Below are positions 50,149 through 59,407 of a DNA stretch of 64,000 bases, one piece after another. The stretch is from the NCBI GenBank assembly GCA_963677915.2, contig CAXXGE010000047.1:1-64000 (forward strand), read 5' to 3'. The position numbers were made by a program, and so were the translations under genes. Under the pieces are notes generated by a model. It did no database searches. It had not been told where the DNA came from and worked only from the letters and a program-made list of their open reading frames with translations. This DNA comes from G963677915 sp963677915. Its GTDB lineage: Bacteria; Bacillota; Clostridia; Lachnospirales; Vallitaleaceae. How positions within the stretch are numbered: the first letter of the stretch is position 1; each line of letters begins with the position of its first letter.

Positions 50149-51564
50149 ATGACAGAAATGACTGCAAATGTGCAAGGTTACTCGGGTACAAAACAGAAGA
50201 TCCAAAAATTCGGACGATTCTTGAGCGGTATGATCATGCCGAACATCGGGGCCTTCATCGCATGGGGACTGATCACCACCTTATTCATCCCGACAGGATG
50301 GATACCAAATGAAAACCTGGCAAAGCTCGTTGGACCGATGATCGTCTATATGCTGCCGGCACTGATCGGTTACACAGGCGGTAAACTGGTTGGCGGTGTG
50401 CGCGGCGGTGTCGTCGGTACGGTAGCGACCATGGGTGTCATCGTCGGTACAGACATTCCGATGTTCATCGGTGCGATGATGATGGGACCGCTCGGCGGCT
50501 GGTGCATCAAGAAATTCGATGAAGCCATCGACGGCAAAGTGAAAGCTGGCTTCGAAATGCTGATCAACAACTTCTCAGCAGGTATCATCGGCGGCGGCCT
50601 GGCACTGCTTGGCTTCAAGGCGATTGGACCTGTCGTTGAGAGATTCAGCAATGCGCTTGGAAACGGCGTTGGCGCCATCGTCGACGCAGGCCTTCTGCCG
50701 CTGGCATCCGTCTTCGTTGAGCCGGCGAAAATCCTGTTCCTGAACAATGCGATCAACCATGGTGTATTCGGACCTTTGGGCATCGCAGAAGCGGCTGAAA
50801 CAGGAAAATCCATCTTCTTCATGATAGAAACAAACCCGGGCCCGGGTCTTGGCATACTCCTTGCCTTCTGGCTGTTTGGCAAAGGCATGGCTAAGAACTC
50901 CGCACCTGGCGCGATTATCATCCACTTCCTGGGCGGTATCCATGAGATCTACTTCCCATATGTACTGATGAAGCCTGTACTTATTCTTGCAGCTATCGGC
51001 GGCGGCGCTTCAGGCGTTCTGACATTCAGCATCTTTAATGCAGGCCTTGTTGCAACACCATCACCTGGCAGTATCTTCGCAGAACTGGCCATGACACCGA
51101 GAGGCGGTTATGTCGGCACACTGGCAGGCGTCATCGTAGCAACAGCAGTTTCCTTCGTCATCGCAGCCTTCTTCCTGAAGCGCGATAAGAGCATGACAGA
51201 TGAAAGCCTGCAGGCCGCGCAAGCGAAAACAGTTTCAAACAAAGGCAAGAAATCAGCTGTTATCGACACGGAAGTCAAGAGCAGTGCTGACGTGAAGCTG
51301 ATCGTTGTAGCATGCGATGCCGGCATGGGCTCTTCGGCCATGGGCGCGACAACGCTTAGAAACAAAGTCAAGAAAGCCGGCCTGAACATCGAAGTCATCA
51401 ACACATCAATCGAAGATATTCCGGCGAAAGCGGACATCGTCATCACACAGGCGAGCCTGACCGGCCTTGCCAAGAAGGCGGCGCCAAACGCGGAACACAT
51501 ATCAATAGGCGAATTCATAGGCACGCCGGTCTATGATGAGCTTGTAGGGCGACTCACCAAGTAA
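50149..51564 (+). CDS. mtlA: Mannitol PTS permease, EIICB (copy 1)
   Basis: The protein is 471 residues. The EIIC part (about 1-345) has eight or so membrane segments, the GGIHE motif that contacts the sugar, and RFLSGMIMPNIGAFIAWG at the start. The EIIB part (about 380-471) has the phosphorylated Cys in VACDAGMGSSAMGA. It imports mannitol as mannitol 1-phosphate, using a separate EIIA; this copy has none. Up to about base 51345 it is roughly 98% identical to copy 2, including the ribosome-binding site. After that the EIIB sequence differs strongly (NKVKKAGLNIEVINTSIEDI). It can probably be served by the EIIA of copy 2. Confidence 0.93.
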   Translation: MTEMTANVQGYSGTKQKIQKFGRFLSGMIMPNIGAFIAWGLITTLFIPTGWIPNENLAKLVGPMIVYMLPALIGYTGGKLVGGVRGGVVGTVATMGVIVGTDIPMFIGAMMMGPLGGWCIKKFDEAIDGKVKAGFEMLINNFSAGIIGGGLALLGFKAIGPVVERFSNALGNGVGAIVDAGLLPLASVFVEPAKILFLNNAINHGVFGPLGIAEAAETGKSIFFMIETNPGPGLGILLAFWLFGKGMAKNSAPGAIIIHFLGGIHEIYFPYVLMKPVLILAAIGGGASGVLTFSIFNAGLVATPSPGSIFAELAMTPRGGYVGTLAGVIVATAVSFVIAAFFLKRDKSMTDESLQAAQAKTVSNKGKKSAVIDTEVKSSADVKLIVVACDAGMGSSAMGATTLRNKVKKAGLNIEVINTSIEDIPAKADIVITQASLTGLAKKAAPNAEHISIGEFIGTPVYDELVGRLTK

Positions 51565-51601
51565 CACGGATCTTATGCTTCCTAAATCATAATCCTAACT
51601 G

Positions 51602-51628
51602 AAAGCGGAGGGCTTGCCCCCCGCTTTT
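51602..51628 (+). terminator. Terminator after mtlA copy 1
   Basis: AAAGCGG...CCGCTTT with an inner GGG-CTTG-CCC forms a bulged GC-rich hairpin ending in TTTT. Confidence 0.75.
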
Positions 51629-51631
51629 GGT

Positions 51632-51710
51632 GGTGCCGGGGAGTAAAATATTCCCTCCCGGGGAGTAAGATATTTCCTCCCCGGGAGGGAATATTTTACT
51701 CCCCGGCACC
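51632..51710. repeat. 79-bp perfect palindrome with GGTGCC/GGCACC ends
   Basis: Arms 51632-51665 and 51677-51710 are perfect 34-bp inverted repeats around an 11-base centre. Inside, a 22-bp unit GGGGAGTAAAATATTCCCTC(CC) occurs twice in direct order with small changes and once inverted. It starts GGTGCC and ends GGCACC, like the other short elements in the window. It lies between the mtlA terminator and mtlR. Confidence 0.85.
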
Positions 51711-51845
51711 TATAACAATTCAGTCTTGTCACTATTGAAATCAGACAAATATGGCGGATGTGTTCCTTGAAATAAGGGTTTGAGGGGTATATGATGGTTA
51801 TAGGTGATTTGAGTTGTTTGGATGTGTCATGATTGGGGTGCTGGT

Positions 51846-53945
51846 ATGAATTCAAGGACAAAGGCTATTATTGAGATTCTTTGCGAGAACGATGATTACA
51901 TAACCCTTTCCCAGATCGGAAAGGAGATCGGCGTCAGTTCCAGAACAGTTTTAAGGGAACTGGACGGCCTGGAGCAGTGGCTCAAGAAAAATGAGCTGAC
52001 ACTGGACAGGAAGCCCAAGGCCGGCATCAGGATGGATGCGGCCCCTGCATTCAAAATGCAGCTGGTCAAACAGCTGTCCGACACAAGTGTGCAGAAGATC
52101 TACTCACCGAAAGAAAGGCAAGACCTCATCCTGCTTGAACTGACACAGAAGACCGAACCCATCAAACAGTACTATTTTTCATCCATCTTCGAAGTATCGG
52201 AAGCAACCATCAGCCACGACCTTGATAAAATCGACGAGCGGGTCGAAAAGCTGAATGTCACAATTGTCAGAAAGCCGGGCATCGGCATCTACATGGAAGG
52301 CAGGGAAAAAGACAAGCGACACCTGATCGTCCAGCTCCTATACGAGTACATGGACAAAGAAGAACTCTACGGCATGATGCACAGGGAAATCGCAGGAGAC
52401 GAAGGCGACCTAGGGATCAGCGCACAGACACAGGTTAGGCTGCTGAACATCATCGGCCCAGAGATTTTGAACCAGCTGGAGAAAATGATCGGCGAAGCAG
52501 CAAAAGACTTCGACCAACCGCTGGCAGACAGCGCCAAGATCGGCCTTATCGTCCATCTGGCCCTCGTCATCAAAAGAATAAAGAACCACGAAAGCATCGA
52601 AATGGCACCGGTTCTATTACAGGAACTGGCCGTCAGCAATGAATACAAAACAGCCAAAGCGCTGGCAGCCCGAATGGAAGACAGCTTTGGCGTCAGCATT
52701 CCCGATGGAGAAACAGGCTACATCGCCATGCATCTCAAAGGCTCAAGGATGACGGACCAAAGCACCTACATTTCGGACTACGAATTCAACAACTTCCAGG
52801 TTGTCAAGCTGGCTAACCAGGTTATCCGGTCGGCGACCGAAATCTTAGGCACCGACCTCAACCACGACAAACAGCTGCTCTCGGGACTCGTTTCCCATTT
52901 GAAAACGGTACTGATCAGACTGAAGCTGGATCTTGGCATCCGGAATCCGCTTCTGGAAGACATCAAGGAGCGTTACCATGTCTACTTCAAACTGGCAGAG
53001 ATGGCATCGGCGTCCATCGAGGATTTCGTCAAGAAGCCCATACCGGACGCTGAAATCGGATTCATCGCGATGCATCTCGGATCTGCCATAGAACGGCTCA
53101 AGCAAAAACCGGCGGTCTACAGAGCGATCGTCACCTGTACCAACGGCATCGGTTCTTCGCAAATGTTGGCCACAAGACTTGTACAGGAGTTCAAGCATAT
53201 CGAGGTGGTGGAAGTGCTTTCGACCATTGACATCGAAAAGGCGAGGATCGAACAGGAAGGCATCGATCTTGTCATCTCCACGGTGGATTCGGTCGACATC
53301 AACTGTCCGGTAGCGGTGGTCAGTCCGATTCTGACAGAGAAAGACATCAAGCAGATTAACAAGACCCTTGACGCTATCGAGCCCGGCCAGCACGAGATCA
53401 ACCGGCAGCGAAGCATGAAACCGTCGCTCTCCGGTCGCCAGTCGCTGGACGTCATAGCAAAAGCCAACCGGATGAAGGACTACGCATCGGCGATTTTGGA
53501 ACTTTTGACCCATATGCATGTCATCATCGAACCGGCAGCTAACAGCTATGAGACCTGTGTCGACACCTATATCGGCCAGGCGTTCAAGAGACAGCAACAG
53601 AATGCAGTAAGAAAAGATCTGTTCAAGCGTGAGGAAATCGGCGCCACCATCCTGAAGGAAAAAGGCATCATGCTCATGCACTGCAAGTCGAAAGCTGCCC
53701 ATCACATCGATATCGGCATCGTAAGACCCAAAGCAACCATCAACGCCCACGGAGAAGATATCTCACTGATTCTGTTTCTTGTGGCTCCCCTCGATGCCAT
53801 GCCTCCGCAGCTGGACGTGCTTAGCGAGACGAGCAAGGAGCTGATCAGGAACAGGCATCTGGGCGATGTTCTTATAAAAGGAAACCAAAGGGAAATCGAG
53901 ATGGCGGTTGAAGAAATCTACGACAGGTATATCGGCCATCTATAG
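51846..53945 (+). CDS. mtlR: Mannitol operon activator MtlR (BglG/DeoR-type, PRD-containing)
   Basis: The protein is 699 residues from ATG 51846. An N-terminal helix-turn-helix (LSQIGKEIGVSSRTVLRELD) is followed by a second HTH (FEVSEATISHDLDKI) and two PRD domains with conserved His in IGLIVHLALVIKRI and GYIAMHLKGS. An EIIB-like domain has Cys in VTCTNGIGSSQM, and a C-terminal EIIA-like domain has His in IMLMHCKSKAAHH. PTS phosphorylation of these sites tunes the activator. It lies between the two mtlA copies. The frame is intact. Confidence 0.93.
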   Translation: MNSRTKAIIEILCENDDYITLSQIGKEIGVSSRTVLRELDGLEQWLKKNELTLDRKPKAGIRMDAAPAFKMQLVKQLSDTSVQKIYSPKERQDLILLELTQKTEPIKQYYFSSIFEVSEATISHDLDKIDERVEKLNVTIVRKPGIGIYMEGREKDKRHLIVQLLYEYMDKEELYGMMHREIAGDEGDLGISAQTQVRLLNIIGPEILNQLEKMIGEAAKDFDQPLADSAKIGLIVHLALVIKRIKNHESIEMAPVLLQELAVSNEYKTAKALAARMEDSFGVSIPDGETGYIAMHLKGSRMTDQSTYISDYEFNNFQVVKLANQVIRSATEILGTDLNHDKQLLSGLVSHLKTVLIRLKLDLGIRNPLLEDIKERYHVYFKLAEMASASIEDFVKKPIPDAEIGFIAMHLGSAIERLKQKPAVYRAIVTCTNGIGSSQMLATRLVQEFKHIEVVEVLSTIDIEKARIEQEGIDLVISTVDSVDINCPVAVVSPILTEKDIKQINKTLDAIEPGQHEINRQRSMKPSLSGRQSLDVIAKANRMKDYASAILELLTHMHVIIEPAANSYETCVDTYIGQAFKRQQQNAVRKDLFKREEIGATILKEKGIMLMHCKSKAAHHIDIGIVRPKATINAHGEDISLILFLVAPLDAMPPQLDVLSETSKELIRNRHLGDVLIKGNQREIEMAVEEIYDRYIGHL

Positions 53946-53977
53946 ACAACACATTTAATTTAGGAGGAAATGAAAAA

Positions 53978-55894
53978 ATGACTGAAATGACTGCAAATGC
54001 GCAAGGTTACTCGGGTGCAAAACAGAAGATCCAAAAATTCGGACGATTTCTGAGCGGGATGATCATGCCGAACATCGGGGCCTTCATCGCATGGGGACTG
54101 ATTACCACCTTATTCATCCCGACAGGATGGATACCAAATGAAAACCTGGCAAAGCTCGTTGGACCGATGATCGTCTATATGCTGCCGGCACTGATCGGTT
54201 ACACAGGCGGTAAACTGGTTGGCGGTGTGCGCGGCGGTGTCGTCGGTACGGTAGCGACCATGGGTGTCATCGTCGGTACAGACATTCCGATGTTCATCGG
54301 TGCGATGATGATGGGACCGCTCGGCGGCTGGTGCATCAAGAAATTCGATGAAGCCATCGACGGCAAAGTGAAAGCCGGCTTCGAAATGCTGATCAACAAC
54401 TTCTCAGCAGGTATCATCGGCGGCGGTCTGGCACTGCTCGGCTTCAAGGCAATCGGACCTGTCGTTGAGAGATTCAGCAATGCGCTTGGAAACGGCGTTG
54501 GCGCCATCGTCGACGCAGGCCTTCTGCCGCTGGCATCCGTCTTCGTTGAGCCGGCGAAAATCCTGTTCCTGAACAATGCGATCAACCATGGTGTATTCGG
54601 ACCTTTGGGCATCTCAGAAGCGGCTGAAACAGGAAAATCCATCTTCTTCATGATAGAAACAAACCCGGGCCCGGGCCTTGGCATACTCCTCGCCTTCTGG
54701 CTGTTTGGCAAAGGCATGGCTAAGAACTCCGCACCTGGCGCGATCATCATCCACTTCCTGGGCGGTATCCATGAGATCTACTTCCCATATGTACTGATGA
54801 AGCCTGTACTTATTCTTGCAGCTATCGGCGGCGGTGCTTCAGGCGTTCTGACATTCAGCATCTTCAATGCAGGCCTTGTTGCAACACCATCACCTGGCAG
54901 TATCTTCGCAGAACTGGCCATGACACCGAGAGGCGGTTATGTCGGCACACTGGCAGGCGTCATCGTAGCAACAGCAGTTTCCTTCGTCATCGCAGCCTTC
55001 TTCCTAAAGCGCGACAAGAGCATGACAGATGAAAGCCTGCAGGCCGCGCAAGCGAAAACAGTTTCAAACAAAGGCAAGAAATCAGCTGTTATCGACACGG
55101 AAGTCAAGAGCAGTGCTGACGTGAAGCTGATCGTTGTAGCATGCGATGCCGGCATGGGCTCTTCGGCTATGGGCGCTACAAAGCTCCGCAACAAACTGGT
55201 CAAAGCGGGCATCGGCATCGAAGTCGTCAACAAGGCGATTGAGGATATTCCAGAGAATGCAGACATCGTTGTCACACAGGAAAATCTGGCAGCCAGAGCC
55301 GCATCCGTTTGCCCGACGGCCGAACTGATCCAGATAGTCAACTTCATGGACAACCAGTATCAGGACGAACTTGTGGAACGTCTCAAAGGCAGCGGAACGC
55401 CTGTCGTAGAAAGTAAAGCACCTGTCGAAGAAGTCAAAGAAAGCGCTGTGGAGATCATCGAAGAAGACCTGATACTCCGCAAAGAGAACATCCTTTTGAA
55501 TATGCCAAGCGAAGACAAAATATCGGCCATCAAACGCGCAGGACAGCTTCTTGTGGATGGCGGCTATGTAGAACCTTCCTATATAGATGCCATGCTCGAA
55601 AGGGAAGAAGTGGTATCAACGTATATAGGCAACCATCTGGCCATACCTCACGGCGTCGGCTCGGCAAAGGAAACAATCAAAAAGTCAGGCATCGTCGTCA
55701 TCCAGTATCCTGAAGGGGTCAAGTTCAATGACAACGACACAGCCTACCTGGTTATTGGTATCGCAGGTGTGGGCAACGAACATCTGACAATCCTGAGCAA
55801 CATTGCCATGACATTTGAAAAAGTGGAGACGGTCTACGATCTCGCTAAGGAAACAGATGTCGACATCATCTACAACACATTCACACAAGACTAA
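53978..55894 (+). CDS. mtlA: Mannitol PTS permease, EIICBA (copy 2)
   Basis: The protein is 638 residues. EIIC (about 1-345) is almost identical to copy 1, with only about three amino-acid differences (for example A8, A14, S213). EIIB has the active Cys 389 in VACDAGMGSSAMGA and then diverges from copy 1 (NKLVKAGIGIEVVNKAIEDI). After an acidic linker (APVEEVKESAVEIIEED) comes an EIIA domain with the phosphorylated His 558 in HLAIPHGVGS. It is the full E. coli MtlA arrangement. It follows mtlR by 32 bp and precedes the dehydrogenase by 17 bp, so these form one operon. Confidence 0.95.
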   Translation: MTEMTANAQGYSGAKQKIQKFGRFLSGMIMPNIGAFIAWGLITTLFIPTGWIPNENLAKLVGPMIVYMLPALIGYTGGKLVGGVRGGVVGTVATMGVIVGTDIPMFIGAMMMGPLGGWCIKKFDEAIDGKVKAGFEMLINNFSAGIIGGGLALLGFKAIGPVVERFSNALGNGVGAIVDAGLLPLASVFVEPAKILFLNNAINHGVFGPLGISEAAETGKSIFFMIETNPGPGLGILLAFWLFGKGMAKNSAPGAIIIHFLGGIHEIYFPYVLMKPVLILAAIGGGASGVLTFSIFNAGLVATPSPGSIFAELAMTPRGGYVGTLAGVIVATAVSFVIAAFFLKRDKSMTDESLQAAQAKTVSNKGKKSAVIDTEVKSSADVKLIVVACDAGMGSSAMGATKLRNKLVKAGIGIEVVNKAIEDIPENADIVVTQENLAARAASVCPTAELIQIVNFMDNQYQDELVERLKGSGTPVVESKAPVEEVKESAVEIIEEDLILRKENILLNMPSEDKISAIKRAGQLLVDGGYVEPSYIDAMLEREEVVSTYIGNHLAIPHGVGSAKETIKKSGIVVIQYPEGVKFNDNDTAYLVIGIAGVGNEHLTILSNIAMTFEKVETVYDLAKETDVDIIYNTFTQD

Positions 55895-55911
55895 TATAGG
55901 AGCGTAATAAT

Positions 55912-57168
55912 ATGATTTCAAAAGCGGCAAGACTGCACGGCAAAAGCGACATCCGTATCGACACGTTCGAACTGCCTGCAATAAAAGACGATGAAATATT
56001 GGTAAAAGTCATCACAAACAGCATCTGCATGTCCACCTACAAGGCGGCCAAGCTGGGATCGGAACACAAAAGGGTGCCGGAAGACATCGCAGAACATCCC
56101 GTGATCACCGGCCATGAGTTTGCGGGGGAGATTGTGGAAGTCGGAGCCAAATGGCAGGATGAATTCAAGCCGGGCGACCGTTTCGCCATCCAGCCGGCCC
56201 TGAACTACAAGGGCAGCCCTTACTCGCCGGGATATTCCTTCGAGTTCTTCGGTGGCAACGCGACTTATACGGTCCTGCCCCATCAGGTCATGGAGCTGGG
56301 CTGCCTGCTGAAGTACGACGGGGACAACTATTCGAACGCATCCCTGGCGGAACCCATGTCCTGCATCATCGGCGCCTACCATGCCAACTACCATACGATT
56401 CCTTTCGAGTACAGACATGAAATGGGAATCAAGGAAGGCGGCAACCTGGCACTTCTGGCTGCTGCCGGTCCGATGGGCCTTGGCGCTATCGACTACATTC
56501 TCAACTGTGACAGAAGACCATCGAGGGTTGTGGTCGTCGATATCTCCGACGAGAGACTGGAAATGGCGGAGCGGGTCATTCCTGTTGCTAGAGCGAAAGA
56601 ACTCGGCATTGAACTGACCTATGTAAATTCAGCGAAAGTCGACGATCCAAAGCAACTGCTTATGGACTTGACTGACGGCGAAGGCTACAATGACGTTTTC
56701 GTCTACGCGCCGGTTGGCCCGGTTGTAGAGATGGCCGACAGCATCCTGGCATTTGACGGCTGCCTGAACTTCTTTGCCGGTCCTACGGACAAGCAATTCG
56801 GTGCCAAGTTCAACTTCTATCATGTACACTACTCTGCGACCCATATCGTCGGAACAAGCGGCGGAAACACTGACGACATGAGAGAGTCCCTGGAAATGAC
56901 GGCTGCCGGTACGCTGAATCCTGCCATCATGGTCACACACGTAGGCGGTCTGGATGCAGTGCCTGACACGATCCTCAACCTGCCGGACATTCCTGGTGGC
57001 AAGAAGCTGATCTACCCGCACCTTGACATGCCGCTTTTTGATATCCGAGACCTCAGCAAGGAAAAGGCGGAGGACGAGCGTTTTGTCAAACTGGAAGAAA
57101 TCCTTCAGAAGAACCACAACATCTGGTCTCTTGAAGCCGAGAAGTATGTTATGGATGTATTCGCTTGA
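55912..57168 (+). CDS. Zinc-type MDR dehydrogenase, sorbose-1-phosphate reductase-like
   Basis: The protein is 418 residues of the medium-chain dehydrogenase superfamily. It has the catalytic-zinc region SICMSTYKA...ITGHEFAGEIVEVG (Cys, His, Glu), EPMSCIIGAYHAN, a nucleotide-binding LLAAAGPMGLGAIDYIL and VVVVDISDERLEMA. It resembles SorE-type L-sorbose 1-phosphate reductases. No mtlD gene is in the window, and this gene directly follows the EIICBA gene, so it may oxidise mannitol 1-phosphate to fructose 6-phosphate. That role is an inference. Its last 148 bp are duplicated beyond the IS element (59177-59324). Confidence 0.88.
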   Translation: MISKAARLHGKSDIRIDTFELPAIKDDEILVKVITNSICMSTYKAAKLGSEHKRVPEDIAEHPVITGHEFAGEIVEVGAKWQDEFKPGDRFAIQPALNYKGSPYSPGYSFEFFGGNATYTVLPHQVMELGCLLKYDGDNYSNASLAEPMSCIIGAYHANYHTIPFEYRHEMGIKEGGNLALLAAAGPMGLGAIDYILNCDRRPSRVVVVDISDERLEMAERVIPVARAKELGIELTYVNSAKVDDPKQLLMDLTDGEGYNDVFVYAPVGPVVEMADSILAFDGCLNFFAGPTDKQFGAKFNFYHVHYSATHIVGTSGGNTDDMRESLEMTAAGTLNPAIMVTHVGGLDAVPDTILNLPDIPGGKKLIYPHLDMPLFDIRDLSKEKAEDERFVKLEEILQKNHNIWSLEAEKYVMDVFA

Positions 57169-57225
57169 TAGGTATTGATTTTTAATCCGAAATGACATAT
57201 ACTCTAAATTGTGTTTTGTATACAA
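57021..57225 (+). repeat. 205-bp direct repeat, copy 1
   Basis: Bases 57021-57225 recur at 59177-59381, as far as I can read without change. They hold the last 49 codons of the dehydrogenase, its stop and a TTGATT-17-TATACT promoter (57175-57203). Confidence 0.9.
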
Positions 57226-57278
57226 CCTGACTTTGGTATCAGACATTAAAAAATGGTGCTAACTTAATGAAAAATGAT

Positions 57279-57304
57279 AGGCTGTTGCAGAAATGCAACA
57301 GCCT
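57279..57304. terminator. Hairpin terminator inside the IS left end
   Basis: 10-bp stem AGGCTGTTGC / GCAACAGCCT with AGAAAT loop, then TTT on the plus strand. It lies just after the transposase stop and can block read-through from either side. Confidence 0.7.
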
Positions 57305-57332
57305 TTTGAATGTCTGGAAGTTTGGGATTCGT

Positions 57333-59009
57333 TTATACTTTATGGTTGAATATCGATTTTATCTGTGTCTCCGTCAGAAAATAATTCGTTAACGGAAGAC
57401 CGAATATGTGTGACAAATCATTAATGAAATCAGAGGAAGTTGTCGTGTTGATATATTTTGTCTCGGCTTTAGTGGCCTTGAAATTTCTGATGAAGCCGAA
57501 AATTTCCGATGTGGAGTATTGGTTGTCCAGCACCTTGAACTGCAGGATTCTTTCCAGAAGGACAGCGAGATAGCATATAAGGAAATGTCCCTTGATGGTT
57601 TCTTCTTTTTGAAGGAAGACAGGACGTGCATCAAGGTCGGACTTCATGATCTTGAAGGACTCCTCTATACGCCAGAGGTTGTGGTAAGTGGTATATATGT
57701 CAAGGTCGGTCATTTCAACTTCAGAGGTGACAAGTAGGTTATAACCTGCGAACATCAAATCTTTGTCAATGGCATCCTGATTGATGCTTACAGCAGCCTT
57801 GTTCCCTTTGTCATCAGTGAAATTCACGTATTTTCCGGTTTCCCCATAGTCTTTTCTCTTTGCCTGGGATGCGGTTAAGGCTTTGGCCTTTTCAACCATT
57901 CTGTTGATTTCGTATCTTTTTTTTGCAGCCAGAGTTGGATTGTAGGTGAGAAGCCTTTTTTCTGTCAGGTGAACAGTGACTTTCTTTCCATCATGTTCCA
58001 CGGTATAGGGGAACTTGTCGACACAGGATTTGTAACGATAAAGAACCTTGCCGTTCGTGTCTTTCCTCTCTTTGAAATCCTGATCGAGCAGGACCCACAC
58101 CTTTTCTTTTTCAGAGAGCCCTTTGACAGTTTTTGAAAACAGATAGCCATCGCCGTTACTTTTGGAAAAGGCGATATTCTGGGCGCAGTTGAGTCCTTTG
58201 TCTGCCACATGTATCGTCTTTCCGGTAATGTTGTTCTGTTTTTTCAACTGATCGATGACATCTCTAAGGATGGGTTTTTCAGATTCATTACCCGGGTACA
58301 TTTTCATGCCGACAGGTATCTGATGGCTGTCCAGCAACAGACCAAGTCCCACAATAGGAGAATGTTGGTTCTCCTTGCTTGGACCTTTTTTCCTGAAGTC
58401 ATCTTCTCTATCGATTTCGAAATAGAAGTTTGTGCAGTCGAAATAGGTTTTTGAAGTATCGATGCCATACACACCTTCTACCTGTGCAGTGAACAGTTCT
58501 ATGAACTTTTCATAGTTGTTGCCAAGGAAAGACAAGCCGTCAAGAAGCTGGTCATAGGAGTAGTTGTAGGAATGATAGAGATTGGGCAATACCTCGTGGA
58601 AGGTTCTGTGCTTGCTGCATGGATGCACACTTCTGGCATAGACAAGGGAAGAGAGTAGTTCGAAAAGATCGTATTCAAAGTCATTGGTGAGCTTGAAATA
58701 ATCGACATACTTCTTGATCTTCAGCTTCTCCAATATGCTTTTCAAAGGGAAGTAACCCAGATGGAGAATCGGAGACTTGTCGGAAATCTTCCTGACACCG
58801 ACATCTTTCTTGGCTTTGTTAAGTGCATCGACTTCTTTTTGGAAGTGAGCAACAGGATCTGCAATGCCGTTTTTCATATGGGTCTCAATCGACCCTAAAG
58901 ATTTATAGCACTTGTGAGCAGTACCCTTCTTGTCATGGTTATAGAAGCTCTCATATATAGCAAGATAAGTCCTGTTTTTCTGTTTGGTTTTTTTAAGGAA
59001 ATAGGCCAT
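57333..59009 (-). CDS. IS1634 family DDE transposase
   Basis: The protein is 558 residues from ATG 59009 (GGAGG six bases upstream on the minus strand). N-terminal part MAYFLKKTKQKNRTYLAIYES and the catalytic core fit the IS1634 group of IS4-like transposases: first Asp in YFDCTNFYFE, second Asp in IHVADKGLNCAQN, and Glu in LWRIEESFKIMKSDLDARPV, where Y/R-x-x-E is typical. The frame is intact, so it may be active. Expressed opposite to the flanking genes. Confidence 0.9.
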   Translation of the reverse strand: MAYFLKKTKQKNRTYLAIYESFYNHDKKGTAHKCYKSLGSIETHMKNGIADPVAHFQKEVDALNKAKKDVGVRKISDKSPILHLGYFPLKSILEKLKIKKYVDYFKLTNDFEYDLFELLSSLVYARSVHPCSKHRTFHEVLPNLYHSYNYSYDQLLDGLSFLGNNYEKFIELFTAQVEGVYGIDTSKTYFDCTNFYFEIDREDDFRKKGPSKENQHSPIVGLGLLLDSHQIPVGMKMYPGNESEKPILRDVIDQLKKQNNITGKTIHVADKGLNCAQNIAFSKSNGDGYLFSKTVKGLSEKEKVWVLLDQDFKERKDTNGKVLYRYKSCVDKFPYTVEHDGKKVTVHLTEKRLLTYNPTLAAKKRYEINRMVEKAKALTASQAKRKDYGETGKYVNFTDDKGNKAAVSINQDAIDKDLMFAGYNLLVTSEVEMTDLDIYTTYHNLWRIEESFKIMKSDLDARPVFLQKEETIKGHFLICYLAVLLERILQFKVLDNQYSTSEIFGFIRNFKATKAETKYINTTTSSDFINDLSHIFGLPLTNYFLTETQIKSIFNHKV

Positions 59010-59176
59010 AGACACCTCCATCGAAAACTAGCACCACTAACACCATTATTGTATCGCAGAAAAAATAATTTTGCAAGTGTTTTTAGCAACAAAAAAAGCC
59101 TTATTTTAAGGCGTTTGTAGGTGTTTGATATGAGGTTTGCTCCTAAAGAATTATGGTGCTAACTTCGAAAGACGGG

Positions 59177-59381
59177 CCTTGACATGCCGCTTTTTGATAT
59201 CCGAGACCTCAGCAAGGAAAAGGCGGAGGACGAGCGTTTTGTCAAACTGGAAGAAATCCTTCAGAAGAACCACAACATCTGGTCTCTTGAAGCCGAGAAG
59301 TATGTTATGGATGTATTCGCTTGATAGGTATTGATTTTTAATCCGAAATGACATATACTCTAAATTGTGTTTTGTATACAA
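59177..59381 (+). repeat. 205-bp direct repeat, copy 2
   Basis: Second copy of 57021-57225. It supplies the native promoter of the acetate transporter and an orphan 3' fragment of the dehydrogenase (59177-59324) that lacks a start. Confidence 0.9.
59331..59359 (+). promoter_or_regulatory. Promoter of the acetate transporter (duplicated copy)
   Basis: TTGATT (59331-59336), 17-bp spacer, TATACT (59354-59359). The same promoter occurs at 57175-57203, where it now points into the IS element. Confidence 0.65.
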
Positions 59382-59407
59382 AAACTTGATTTTGAAAGGG
59401 TATAATC

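Larger units (their letters stand above)
57252..59046 (-). mobile_element. IS1634-type insertion sequence
   Basis: About 1.8 kb, one transposase gene. AATGGTGCTAACTT at 57252 and the inverted AATGGTGTTAG near 59046 suggest short imperfect terminal inverted repeats. Another ATGGTGCTAACTT lies at 59153 in direct orientation, so the right boundary is unclear. The whole block between the two 205-bp repeats is 57226-59176. Its base composition is more AT-rich than the flanks. Confidence 0.75.
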
